Positions 32,992-41,445 of a stretch of 45,556 nt of DNA are shown here, in pieces. Under the pieces are notes generated by a model, which saw nothing but the letters and a program-made list of their open reading frames with translations, made no database searches and was not told where the DNA came from. The DNA comes from an uncultured Prevotellaceae bacterium (GTDB lineage Bacteria; Bacteroidota; Bacteroidia; Bacteroidales; Bacteroidaceae). The stretch is from contig USTH01000008.1 of NCBI GenBank assembly GCA_900557555.1, forward strand, positions 1 through 45,556. The letters run 5' to 3'. The stretch's first letter is position 1. The number at the start of each line of letters is the position of its first letter. Both the position numbers and the translations under genes were made by a program.

Positions 32992-35523
32992 TTATGCCTT
33001 TTTCTTATCCGTATTTTTTCCAACTTGTCTCCTTATTGTCACCCCTATTGATACGGCAAACCCTATCATAAGCAGAACAATAGCCGTGTAGGCGATGGTC
33101 TCGGTTGTGGTTATGGAGCTTGGTTTGTATTCCATGTGAATGGTATGCCGGCCAGCCGGTATGTAGCACATGCGCAATATGTAGTCTGCTCTTCCAAGCT
33201 CTACGGGCTTGCCATCGACAGTGGCTGTCCACCCCGGGTAATAAACCTCTGAGAACACGGCCACTCCTCCGCAAGGCGATGTTGCCTCATAGTCAAGCGA
33301 ATTCGGCTCGTAAGCCGTAAGGCGTATGACACTTGAAGTGTCGTGAACAGTGGAAGTGCCGACATTGCCGGCCACCGCTGCGAATGTGCGATCTACAACT
33401 GCGGTCTTGCGAAGGTCAGCAGTGCCGAGAGCCGCAATTTCCTCATTAGGCGACCCAACTGTCATAACTTGGTCTACAAACCACGCATTGCCCATGGCAA
33501 ACGGGTTTTGAACAGCAAACGGCCGATTTCCCTCACCGCTTAGGATGAAGTATTTACAGTTAAGCATGTTGAGCACGGGGAACAGGCTGTCACCCTTGAT
33601 GGCAGTCAAGTCTCCGCGGCTGTCGTTGAAAGCCTTTACCACCTGTTGCATCTCACTGAGCTTTCCGCTTCCGCTCGGTGCGATATATGTGTTTATGAGG
33701 TCTTGGTAACGTCCAAGTTTCACCGCACTATATCCGCCAATGCTTTTGTGGAAGTATGAAGTCTCGTTTTCGTTAAATGTATTGGTAGTGAAGTTGAGCA
33801 CTCTATAATCAGGGTCAGTATCCTTGAGAATTTGCTCATCAGCTTCAGTCTTGACAAACGAGTCTGTAATCTGCTCTGGCATCACAAACATGTTGTCGTT
33901 GAGATAGCGCTTGTTGACGCTATACATGTCAACCAGGCATAGCACCGTCATCATGCAAAGCATCGGAACGGCCTTCAGCTTGTTCTTTAAATACAGCCAT
34001 AGCAGGGCGGCACCCACCATGACTATGAAGAAGCTTCTCCATGCGTCAGCCGTGAATATTGCCTTGCGCACCGTGGTAAGATCTGCCAGTATGTCGGGGT
34101 ATTGCGCCAGTTGTGCCTGTTCGTTGAGCGAAGTGTATGAGGGGAACAAACCCGGAAATAAAGCAAAGAGCAAGGCTATACCTGCAGTCAGTGCCAACGC
34201 AGTGTAGAATTTCCACATTCTGAAGGTCGGCACACTGCTCACCCCTTTATCTTTTTTCCTGTCCTTTATCAGCTTCGCCAGAGTCATTACTGCCAGCAGA
34301 GGAATGGTAAATTCGGCTACCACCAGAATTGATGACACAGTGCGGAATTTGTTGTAGAGCGGCACATTATCAATGCACCATTGAGTAAGCCCCATGAAGT
34401 TATGTCCCCACGAAAGCAGAATGGAGATTACCGTTGCAGCCAGAAGCACCCATTTCATCGGGCCTTTCACTACAAACCACCCAAGCACGAAGAGAAACAG
34501 TATGAAAGCACCCACATATACAGGTCCCGCCGTGCCTGGCTGGTCACCCCAGTACATTCCAAACGAATTGTAGTACTGACTGTAGCGTCCTTTCTCCATT
34601 GCTATGTCGCTGTTTGACAGTGGCACAGAGGCACCTCCCTTGGTGTTAGGCACAAGCAGCGTCCATGTCTCGTCAATGCCATAAGACCACTGAGTGATAT
34701 ACTCCGCCGTGAGCCCAGTCTTCGCCGAACTTCCCTCTGCCGCCAACTCGCTCTTGCCACGCATCGTCTCCTTGCTGTATTCGTAAGTGTGGTAGAGGTT
34801 GGAAAGATTGGCAGCTACTGCTATGACTGCGGCCACTGCAATGGCGGCTGTGGCTTTGGCAAAGTTCTTCAGCCGCTTGTTGCGCACGGCATCTATGAAG
34901 TATGCCACAGACATCAGCACCATCACCGGCAGGAAATAGTAGGTCATCTGCAAGTGGTTGGACAAAATCTGGAAAGCAAGGAACAGTGCAAGCACACTAC
35001 CGCCCCACAGATACTTGCCCCTATAGCACAACACCATGCCCGCAATGGTCGGTGGAATGAACGCCAAGGTCAGCAATTTCCATATATGGCCAGCACCGAT
35101 GATAATGAAAAAATACGATGAGAAGGCCCATGCCACAGCTCCCATAACCGACAGCCACGGCTTGAAGCCGAAAGCGCGCATCAGTATATAGAATCCCACC
35201 AGCAGAATGAATACATACATCACCACGGTGGGCAGCCCCAGCTCATAGATATTCCTAATTGCATTGAGCGTGGTGCGCGAACCGTATGACGGAGCCATCT
35301 GGTAGGTCGGCATACCCGAGAACAACGAGTTTGTCCAACGGGTCTCTTCACCTGTTCGGTCGTGATATTCCGTCAGTTCACGGCCGCTACCGATGGCTCC
35401 CGTGTGGTCGGAACCCGAGAGAACCATTCCTTGACTGACAGGAGTGAGGAAATACACAAATCCTATCACTATAAATAGCAGCACGGCCAGAGCATCGGGC
35501 CAGATTTTCTTCAGTTGTTGCAT
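32992..35523 (-). CDS. YfhO family membrane protein
   Basis: An 843-aa polytopic inner-membrane protein with about a dozen hydrophobic helices in the first 550 residues, then a soluble extracytoplasmic region and a final helix before NTDKKKA. The first periplasmic loop (GSDHTGAIGSGRELTEYHDR) and the overall plan match YfhO, a GT-C-like family linked in Firmicutes to glycosylation of cell-wall polymers. In Bacteroidota the role is not established. It is 65 bp upstream of hisS and 41 bp downstream of ahcY. Confidence 0.85.
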   Translation of the reverse strand: MQQLKKIWPDALAVLLFIVIGFVYFLTPVSQGMVLSGSDHTGAIGSGRELTEYHDRTGEETRWTNSLFSGMPTYQMAPSYGSRTTLNAIRNIYELGLPTVVMYVFILLVGFYILMRAFGFKPWLSVMGAVAWAFSSYFFIIIGAGHIWKLLTLAFIPPTIAGMVLCYRGKYLWGGSVLALFLAFQILSNHLQMTYYFLPVMVLMSVAYFIDAVRNKRLKNFAKATAAIAVAAVIAVAANLSNLYHTYEYSKETMRGKSELAAEGSSAKTGLTAEYITQWSYGIDETWTLLVPNTKGGASVPLSNSDIAMEKGRYSQYYNSFGMYWGDQPGTAGPVYVGAFILFLFVLGWFVVKGPMKWVLLAATVISILLSWGHNFMGLTQWCIDNVPLYNKFRTVSSILVVAEFTIPLLAVMTLAKLIKDRKKDKGVSSVPTFRMWKFYTALALTAGIALLFALFPGLFPSYTSLNEQAQLAQYPDILADLTTVRKAIFTADAWRSFFIVMVGAALLWLYLKNKLKAVPMLCMMTVLCLVDMYSVNKRYLNDNMFVMPEQITDSFVKTEADEQILKDTDPDYRVLNFTTNTFNENETSYFHKSIGGYSAVKLGRYQDLINTYIAPSGSGKLSEMQQVVKAFNDSRGDLTAIKGDSLFPVLNMLNCKYFILSGEGNRPFAVQNPFAMGNAWFVDQVMTVGSPNEEIAALGTADLRKTAVVDRTFAAVAGNVGTSTVHDTSSVIRLTAYEPNSLDYEATSPCGGVAVFSEVYYPGWTATVDGKPVELGRADYILRMCYIPAGRHTIHMEYKPSSITTTETIAYTAIVLLMIGFAVSIGVTIRRQVGKNTDKKKA

Positions 35524-35564
35524 TGTGGACTATGTGTTATGTGTTTGCTTGCGCAAAAATGTTG

Positions 35565-36980
35565 TCAATATCTGTAGTTGTCAGACTTGAACGGGCCTTC
35601 CGGTGTAACACCGATATAGGCAGCCTGTTCGGGTGTCAGCTTGCTCAAGTGTGCGCCTATGCGCTCCAGATGGAGGCGGGCCACCTCTTCGTCAAGTTTC
35701 TTGGGCAGCACATAAACGCCCACCTCGTAACTGTTGGTAAACAGTTCTATCTGTGCCAAGGTCTGGTTGGTAAACGAGTTGCTCATCACAAAACTTGGGT
35801 GACCTGTGGCACATCCAAGATTTACCAGACGGCCATCAGCCAACAAGGTGATGTGATGACCATCGGGGAAGAGGTAGCTGTCTACCTGTGGCTTGATGTT
35901 GGTATGCTTAATTCCTTCTACCTTCTTAAGTTTCTCCACTTGTATTTCTGAGTCAAAATGACCTATATTGCATACGATGGCCTCATCGGGCATCTGCTTC
36001 ATGTGGTCTACGGTAATCACGTCAATGTTGCCAGTGGTGGTAACGAATACGTTGCCGCGCGGTGCAGCCTCTTCCATAGTAACCACCTCATAGCCCTCCA
36101 TGGCGGCCTGCAATGCGCAGATTGGGTCTATCTCGGTCACGAGCACACGGGCACCATAGCTCTTGAGGCTCTGGGCGCACCCCTTGCCTACATCACCATA
36201 GCCTGCCACCACAGCCGTCTTGCCTGCCAGCATCACATCGGTGGCGCGCTTGATGCCGTCCACCAGACTCTCGCGGCAACCATAGAGGTTATCAAACTTG
36301 CTCTTGGTCACAGAGTCGTTGACGTTAAAGGCAGGGAACAGCAGTTCGCCCTTGGCCTGCATGTTGTAGAGACGGTGTACACCAGTGGTGGTCTCTTCAC
36401 TCACCCCCTTTATATGGGCGGCCACTTCGTGCCAATAGCGTGGCTTTTCCAGCATCACCCTTTTAAGGAGTAGCTTCAGCTCGCGTTCGTCATCGCTTTC
36501 CGACGGAGTGTTGAGTATAGAGGGGTCATCTTCGGCTTTCACTCCGAGATGTATCATAAGGGTGGCGTCGCCCCCATCGTCAACAATCATGTTAGGAAAG
36601 TCCTCTCCGTAGTTGAGGGCTTGCAGTGTACACCACCAGTAGTCACTGAGGCTTTCCCCTTTCCACGCAAACACCGGAGTGCCACCCATAGCAATGGCGG
36701 CTGCGGCGTGGTCTTGGGTGGAGTATATGTTGCACGAGCACCATCTCACCTCGGCGCCTAACGCCTTGAGGGTTTCAATAAGCAGTGCTGTCTGTATGGT
36801 CATGTGGAGCGACCCCATGATGCGTGCACCCTTCAGCGGTTTTGCTTCGCCATATTTGGCACGCAGAGCCATCAAGCCCGGCATTTCGTGTTCAGCTATT
36901 CTGATTTCTTCCCGGCCGAAAGCCTCAAGGCTCTTGTCGGCAATCTTGTAAGGTAGTGTGCTAAAAAGATTTTCTGACAT
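35565..36980 (-). CDS. ahcY: Adenosylhomocysteinase
   Basis: Hydrolyses S-adenosylhomocysteine to adenosine and homocysteine, removing the product inhibitor of SAM methyltransferases. The 471-aa NAD enzyme shows CNIYSTQDHAAAAI, the NAD-binding GYGDVGKGCAQSLKSYGARV, GNIDVITVDHM, and the C-terminal LDEEVARLHLERIGAHLSKL...YIGV...GPFKSDNYRY. It is the first gene of the minus-strand run with yfhO and hisS. Confidence 0.97.
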   Translation of the reverse strand: MSENLFSTLPYKIADKSLEAFGREEIRIAEHEMPGLMALRAKYGEAKPLKGARIMGSLHMTIQTALLIETLKALGAEVRWCSCNIYSTQDHAAAAIAMGGTPVFAWKGESLSDYWWCTLQALNYGEDFPNMIVDDGGDATLMIHLGVKAEDDPSILNTPSESDDERELKLLLKRVMLEKPRYWHEVAAHIKGVSEETTTGVHRLYNMQAKGELLFPAFNVNDSVTKSKFDNLYGCRESLVDGIKRATDVMLAGKTAVVAGYGDVGKGCAQSLKSYGARVLVTEIDPICALQAAMEGYEVVTMEEAAPRGNVFVTTTGNIDVITVDHMKQMPDEAIVCNIGHFDSEIQVEKLKKVEGIKHTNIKPQVDSYLFPDGHHITLLADGRLVNLGCATGHPSFVMSNSFTNQTLAQIELFTNSYEVGVYVLPKKLDEEVARLHLERIGAHLSKLTPEQAAYIGVTPEGPFKSDNYRY

Positions 36981-37010
36981 AAACTTTTGTTTTTGTTTCT
37001 ATAAGGTAGG

Positions 37011-37018
37011 CAAAGTTA
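37011..37018 (-). promoter_or_regulatory. -7 box of ahcY
   Basis: TAACTTTG on the minus strand, 30 bp before the ahcY ATG. No clear -33 element. Confidence 0.55.
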
Positions 37019-37163
37019 CACTTTTTAAGTGGATTTTGCCATGTAATATCGTGCTATTCCGCAATTTTCAACATTTTTTCGATACTTTGGCCAACATTGG
37101 GTTTGTGCGGAGGCAGACATGTAAACCGCCACCGCCGTTTTCAGAAAAAGAATTCTGTCGCAC

Positions 37164-37203
37164 CAGACATTAGACCGTCAGACTGCGTCCTTACGTTCCT
37201 CTT
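37164..37203 (+). repeat. Degenerate copy of repeat family A
   Basis: CAGACATTAGACCGTCAGAC, TGCGTCCTTACGTTCCTCTT aligns base by base with copy 6 (CGGTCATTAGGTCGTAAACA, GCGTCTTTTTGTTACTTCTT), with about a third of positions changed. Probably an old copy. Confidence 0.4.
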
Positions 37204-37254
37204 TCGGCCGAAACGGACATCCATTTCGGCCGAAAGGGATATGCAATCCGGCCG
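37202..37254. repeat. TTTCGGCCGAAA palindrome cluster 2
   Basis: Perfect TTTCGGCCGAAA at 37202-37213 and 37224-37235, then a CCGGCC core near 37248 and a broken copy (TTTCCGCCGAAAT) near 37268. The cluster lies 220-290 bp upstream of the ahcY start. Confidence 0.8.
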
Positions 37255-37292
37255 ACGCGTTCATTAATTTCCGCCGAAATGCGACGGTTGCA

Positions 37293-37327
37293 ACAACTTT
37301 TCGTCATATTGCGACAACTTTTCGTCA
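37293..37327 (+). repeat. 14-bp direct repeats with 21-bp period
   Basis: ACAACTTTTCGTCA at 37293-37306 and 37314-37327. The second is framed by TTGCGAC (37309-37315) and GTCGCAA (37329-37335), an inverted pair. It lies just past the SGNH gene stop. Confidence 0.65.
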
Positions 37328-37364
37328 CGTCGCAACGTCCTGCCACAATGCCTTGCCGTTGGTG

Positions 37365-38126
37365 TCAGTTACCTTTTGCTGCTTTCTTGATGCTTTTTGT
37401 CCAGAATCGCGCCAGCCGAGCAGCTCCCTCCGGGTTGGGATGCAGATAGAACTTCAGTCCCTGGCCGAGCGAGGAATTCTCCGCCACGAAGAGGTCTGTG
37501 CGGTTTTCGAAATATCCGAATGTCCTGCGAGACCCGTTCAGCACCCGTTTGTTGCCCTCAAGGTGATAGTCCTTGCACAGTCTGTCGATGATTGGCAGAT
37601 AGCTTTTGAGGCGTTCCTGACCCTCATGCAGATAGCGAGCGCTGTTGTAGGTGTGGGCGCTGTACCATATCGGGTAGTTGACTATTACTTGGGCCTTAGG
37701 ATAACGGCCGAGGATGTAATCCACTATCTGGCGCATGTTGTCGTAATAGTCAGCTGGCGACACCCGGCATTCTATGCTGCTGTCGTTGGTGCCGAGCATT
37801 ATAGAGAATACAAGAGCCCCCTCGCGCACGGCCAAGGCGTCTGCCGCCTCCACCATGCGTTTGAACATCCACGTGTTGCGACTCGGCAGCCAGTCGGACG
37901 TTACCGATCTCGACACTCCGCAATTACGGAAGTCCGCATCATACCCTCCTGCCTTGAGCCGTTCGGCCACCCTGACGGGGGGAGCTTGCGTAGCATGGTC
38001 TATTTCTGCTCCATAGGTTATGCTGTTGCCTATAAAAACAATGTTCACTTTTCTCTTCCCCGCAAAGCCACACAGTGTGGCAATGCACATACATGCGCAA
38101 AAGGCGCAGGTGATTTTTCTTTTCAT
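37365..38126 (-). CDS. SGNH/GDSL-type esterase, exported
   Basis: A 253-aa SGNH hydrolase. Signal peptide about 1-22, then block I IVFIGNSITYG (nucleophile Ser35), block III LGTNDSS (Asn114) and block V LHPNPEGAARLARFW (His229). Such exported esterases in Bacteroidota often remove acetyl or other acyl groups from glycans; the substrate here is unknown. I start at MKRKITCAF (38126), as the ten upstream codons are hydrophilic and would spoil the signal peptide. It is a single gene, flanked by repeat-rich DNA downstream. Confidence 0.88.
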   Translation of the reverse strand: MKRKITCAFCACMCIATLCGFAGKRKVNIVFIGNSITYGAEIDHATQAPPVRVAERLKAGGYDADFRNCGVSRSVTSDWLPSRNTWMFKRMVEAADALAVREGALVFSIMLGTNDSSIECRVSPADYYDNMRQIVDYILGRYPKAQVIVNYPIWYSAHTYNSARYLHEGQERLKSYLPIIDRLCKDYHLEGNKRVLNGSRRTFGYFENRTDLFVAENSSLGQGLKFYLHPNPEGAARLARFWTKSIKKAAKGN

Positions 38127-38264
38127 CTTGTTGTGTTTTAAATTCATGCCTGCCATTGTAGCCTTGTGGGCATTAGAGAACTCACACTTTACAGCCTGAT
38201 GGCGGCATCGGTTCTGGTTTTCCTTGCAAATTTAACGATATCTTCAGCACAGACATACTTTTTC

Positions 38265-38292
38265 TTCGTATATTTGCATTCGTATATTTGCA
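38265..38292 (+). promoter_or_regulatory. Tandemly duplicated promoter element
   Basis: TTCGTATATTTGCA is repeated exactly head to tail (38265-38278 and 38279-38292). Each unit carries a -7 box TATATTTG (38269-38276, 38283-38290), so two start sites 14 bp apart are possible for the gene at 38323. Confidence 0.65.
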
Positions 38293-38322
38293 ACTGTTAA
38301 ATTAATAACCTTTTCATACACT

Positions 38323-38898
38323 ATGAGTTCCAGAAAAAACGTTCATCGAAACACTCCGGAGAAAACACGCCGTTTGGGCTTCTCCACACGACTGTTGCTC
38401 AACTTTCTGGCCGTGGGCATTGCGGCACTTGTATTCTCCAAAGTCGTCAAGAACAACACCTCTTACAATTGGCTGTGGTTTACGTTTGCGCCCAACAACC
38501 TTGAGAACATCAAGGTCGACAAGACTCTCGGCTATCAGGAACGCCTGTCGCACAAACTCGGCGTCGATTTCAATTACCTCATGATGATACGCGACTTCAC
38601 ACCGCAGAACGCCATCATATACTACCCCTCTAAGGATGATTTCCTGGCAACCCCAAAATATGGTGACAAGTTGCCGTTCAACGGAGTGTTGGTAGACAAG
38701 ATGACCGCCATCAGGTTTCTTTATCCGCGCAAAGTTGTGGTGCGCGAAGAGATGGGGCATACTCCCTATGCCAGACGCATCACCCACGTGGGCATCGTCA
38801 ACGGTCGCCACACTGACATGCTGAGCTATCCGGTTGACTCCACCACGATGCACTCCATCCTGCCTGTCGTTCGTCAGAACATCACTCCCAAAAACTAA
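38323..38898 (+). CDS. Single-pass membrane protein, not recognised
   Basis: A 191-aa protein with a basic N-terminus, one hydrophobic helix (about 23-42, LLLNFLAVGIAALVFSKVV), and an extracytoplasmic domain of about 145 aa containing NYLMMIRDFTPQNAIIYYP and EEMGHTPYARRITHVGIVN. No known motif. It ends 8 bp before a large polytopic membrane protein, which suggests the two work together, perhaps in envelope glycan assembly. The duplicated promoter precedes it. Confidence 0.7.
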   Translation: MSSRKNVHRNTPEKTRRLGFSTRLLLNFLAVGIAALVFSKVVKNNTSYNWLWFTFAPNNLENIKVDKTLGYQERLSHKLGVDFNYLMMIRDFTPQNAIIYYPSKDDFLATPKYGDKLPFNGVLVDKMTAIRFLYPRKVVVREEMGHTPYARRITHVGIVNGRHTDMLSYPVDSTTMHSILPVVRQNITPKN

Positions 38899-38906
38899 AC
38901 CGCCTT

Positions 38907-40352
38907 ATGCTTTTACTGATATTTCTCGCCGGCTTTCTGCTTCTGAGCCGCATCACACTTAAGAACTCCCTGCTTGAGAGACTTGGTTTCGCACTGCCTA
39001 CGGGTCTTGCCTCGATAACCCTTGTCATGATTCTTATGGACTGGGGCAACATCGGTCTTACCCGCACCTCGCTCAGCATTGCCACCGCTGGTGTGCTTAT
39101 CGTTGCCATCGCCATAAACTGCCGTCGCTACAAGCAGTTCATACCCCATCTGAACAACTTCGCCCTCGACTTTAAGTGGGTAAACCTTCTGTGGGTGGCC
39201 ATCATGGGTATTGTGGTATACCTCGAATACATCAACTTCGCCAAATGCATGGTATATCCCGTCTACGACCGCGACTCTCTGGCCGCTTTCGACACCATAG
39301 GCTTTGTCTGCGCCCAGGAACACACCTTTCATGCCATGAGCATATTCGACCCCGTCTATTTCCCCCACATGCACGAAGCAGGCAGCAGCATCAGCTATCT
39401 GCCAATGATACAGCTATCCTATGCTTATGTCTACGCCTTTGGTGCGGCTACTTCAAAAGCCATTCCCGCCTTTATCTATCTTGGATTCCTTGTGGGCTTC
39501 TACGGGCTTTGTAGGCGCAAGATTTCGCACACGGGTTCCGCCCTCGTACTGCTCGGCATCATCAGCGCACCCGAAATGCTGGCATTCGCATCGCTTTCGG
39601 TCACCAATGTCATGCAGGCCTGCATGGCATCGTCAGGTATCGTCTATACCTGCCTGTGGCTCAGAGACCGAAAGAGCAGCGACCTCGTGCTTGCTGTTCT
39701 TCTGCTTGCCATCAACAACTGGATGAGAGCTGAAGGCATAGTCTTCATCGGTGCCGCTTGGCTCATGGTTATAGTCGGTTCGCTACGCAACAAAGACTGG
39801 AGAAGTGCTCTGCTGCCTGCCGTCTCACTCCTACCTCTTGTTTTATGGCTGCTCTACAGCAAGTCATGCGGACTGTACGCAGAGAGCGCAATCATCGCCC
39901 ACCCCTATTGGGACGGCGAGAAGGCTGCAACCATAGTCGGTGGAGCATGGTCACACTTCTTCAGCGGGGTATACTACGGCTGGACTTTCCACCTCTTTGC
40001 CATAGTGCTGGTGGCAAGCATCATCGGCCGTTACATAATCAGCCGCATAAGAAAAAAGTCACAACACACCTCCACAGGCTCACACAACTACTCCGAACTG
40101 CTGGTTCCCGCAGCATTGCTGATAAGTGTCATTGGATATTATCTCCTGCTCTATCAGGTGGACTACAAGTGGGACTCCATTGACAACGTGCTGGCCTACT
40201 CCGCCAAGCGGTTCAATTTCTGTTTTGTTCCCTTGGCATGGTACTACATAGCTGATGCGGCACCGGTCAACAGACTGTTTACTTGGTTAGAGAAGGTTCT
40301 CGGCCTCGGCGGAACAGTCACGTTGCGAGCTGGCAAAGAGAGTAAAAAATAG
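38907..40352 (+). CDS. Polytopic membrane protein, possibly GT-C-type glycosyltransferase
   Basis: A 481-aa protein with about 10-12 transmembrane helices. The large loop after helix 4 or 5 contains VYDRDSLAAFDTIG, HTFHAMSIFDPVYFPHMHEAGSSISYLP. Acidic residues in an early extracytoplasmic loop are typical of GT-C glycosyltransferases and polymer ligases, but I cannot place it in a family. It is paired with the 38323 gene, 8 bp apart. No terminator is visible after its stop; the 183-bp element copy B begins 52 bp downstream. Confidence 0.7.
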   Translation: MLLLIFLAGFLLLSRITLKNSLLERLGFALPTGLASITLVMILMDWGNIGLTRTSLSIATAGVLIVAIAINCRRYKQFIPHLNNFALDFKWVNLLWVAIMGIVVYLEYINFAKCMVYPVYDRDSLAAFDTIGFVCAQEHTFHAMSIFDPVYFPHMHEAGSSISYLPMIQLSYAYVYAFGAATSKAIPAFIYLGFLVGFYGLCRRKISHTGSALVLLGIISAPEMLAFASLSVTNVMQACMASSGIVYTCLWLRDRKSSDLVLAVLLLAINNWMRAEGIVFIGAAWLMVIVGSLRNKDWRSALLPAVSLLPLVLWLLYSKSCGLYAESAIIAHPYWDGEKAATIVGGAWSHFFSGVYYGWTFHLFAIVLVASIIGRYIISRIRKKSQHTSTGSHNYSELLVPAALLISVIGYYLLLYQVDYKWDSIDNVLAYSAKRFNFCFVPLAWYYIADAAPVNRLFTWLEKVLGLGGTVTLRAGKESKK

Positions 40353-40403
40353 GTGTCACCCACCAGAAAACGCCCCCTGCGCTTGCACTAAGACGTGTTT
40401 TGT

Positions 40404-40571
40404 GAGTAGGTGTTCAAAATTAGTTTATAGTCAGAATGGCTTTATTATGATGCATATATTATTTTTCTTTGAAAGAGCAATGCGGACATTGTGACTGAAA
40501 ATAAAGATAATAGATGCGCAAAAGAAAACTACTATGACAAGAACAAAGCCTACTTGAAATATTAAAATAAA
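40404..40571 (+). mobile_element. 183-bp element, copy B (left part only)
   Basis: Starts with GAGTAGGTGTTCAAAAT, 16 of 17 identical to the terminal repeat of copy A. It follows copy A, in inverse orientation, for about 167 bp with about six differences. It stops at ATTAAAATAAA, just before the right terminal repeat. The missing end reappears at 45468-45490. Confidence 0.7.
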
Positions 40572-40710
40572 CACGCAACGGAGTAGCAAAAAAGAGTAAA
40601 GCATAGCGGACAGACAGATAAAGCGTTCGTTACGCTATATTTTTCTTTCGGGTGAAAGTCAGGAAAAGGTATAATATAGACTAATGGGGGCAAAAGTTCA
40701 GTTACTTTAT

Positions 40711-40726
40711 CATTACCTAGGTAATG
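40711..40726. repeat. 16-bp perfect palindrome
   Basis: CATTACCTAGGTAATG, about 105 bp upstream of the integrase remnant. Operator-like. Otherwise 40572-40832 shows no supportable gene. Confidence 0.6.
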
Positions 40727-40804
40727 GTGAGAATTTCTTGGAAAACCGATGTGTTTCATCGTTTGGCATAATGTGTCATAACTATCGATAACTCACTAAT
40801 AAAT

Positions 40805-40812
40805 TAATTTTG
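40805..40812 (+). promoter_or_regulatory. -7 box of the integrase remnant
   Basis: TAATTTTG, 20 bp before the ATG at 40833. No -33 match. Confidence 0.45.
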
Positions 40813-40832
40813 TAACCAATAGAAAGTGAGTT

Positions 40833-40907
40833 ATGAGAAGTACATTTAAAGTCTTGTTTTACGTGAAGAAAGGCAGTGAGAAAACCAACGGCATAGAGAA
40901 AAAGTAG
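40833..40907 (+). pseudogene. N-terminal remnant of a Bacteroides-type tyrosine recombinase
   Basis: ATG opens 24 codons, MRSTFKVLFYVKKGSEK then TNGIEKK, then TAG. This is the characteristic N-terminus of tyrosine recombinases carried by Bacteroidota conjugative and mobilisable elements, which normally continue for some 400 residues to the catalytic domain. No continuation is seen in any frame downstream, so only the first exposed arm is left. It marks a former integration event at the left side of the island. The remainder up to 41190 is non-coding as far as I can see. Confidence 0.7.
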
Positions 40908-41164
40908 GTCTAAAAAATCCTGCAATTTGACCAATACGCCTAAATTTCACCTGTTTTTCCTACCTTATTTTTATGTTCAAACGAACATAGCAAGTTGTGT
41001 TTTAGGGCATCCGAAATATTTCCGGTGTCCCAAAACTACTTGCCAAAATATTTCCCTCCAAAGTCGGGATTGGCCACCTTAAAAATAACGTGATATGAAA
41101 TTTGATAATATCTTGTCACACTAAATCTTTATCATAATGCGATAAAACTTTCAAGTATTTTGCG

Positions 41165-41172
41165 TACCTTTG
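41165..41172 (+). promoter_or_regulatory. -7 box of the restriction-modification operon
   Basis: TACCTTTG, 18 bp before the ATG of the HTH regulator at 41191. No good -33. Confidence 0.55.
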
Positions 41173-41190
41173 TAGCAAATTTAGTTAGAT

Positions 41191-41433
41191 ATGGCAAGTC
41201 AACATATAAACCGCATAAGAATTGCTTTGGCGGAGCAAAATAAGACCAATCGCTGGTTAGCCGAACAAATGGGAAAATCTGAAATTACAATTAGCAGATG
41301 GGTACAAAATAAGACTCAACCATCTTTGGAGCAATTAGTGGTAGTTGCAAAAGTCTTATCTGTAAGCCCTAAAGACTTGATACATGAAGTCGAATGTGAC
41401 AAAACAGACTTTAATGTAAAGACACTGATTTAG
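41191..41433 (+). CDS. XRE-family HTH regulator (probable R-M controller protein)
   Basis: An 80-aa helix-turn-helix protein: IRIALAEQNKTNRWLAEQMG, then KSEITISRWVQNKTQPSLEQL as the recognition-helix region, and VLSVSPKDLI. Size and position match controller (C) proteins of type II restriction-modification systems, which delay endonuclease expression until the DNA is methylated. It lies 12 bp before the methyltransferase gene. The controller role is an inference from context. Confidence 0.85.
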   Translation: MASQHINRIRIALAEQNKTNRWLAEQMGKSEITISRWVQNKTQPSLEQLVVVAKVLSVSPKDLIHEVECDKTDFNVKTLI

Positions 41434-41445
41434 TAGATGTAGAAT

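Noticed and set aside
36981..37200. Possible SAH or SAM riboswitch upstream of ahcY
   Set aside because: I looked for a conserved aptamer-like stem set; only a promoter box and repeats are present.
40562..40759. 65-codon minus-strand frame after copy B of the repeat element
   Set aside because: No start signals and low complexity; the DNA looks like non-coding spacer of the island.
41013..41039. Hairpin-like GGGCATCCGAAATATTTCCGG region between integrase remnant and HTH gene
   Set aside because: Pairing needs G-U pairs and a mismatch; too weak to call a terminator or attachment site.
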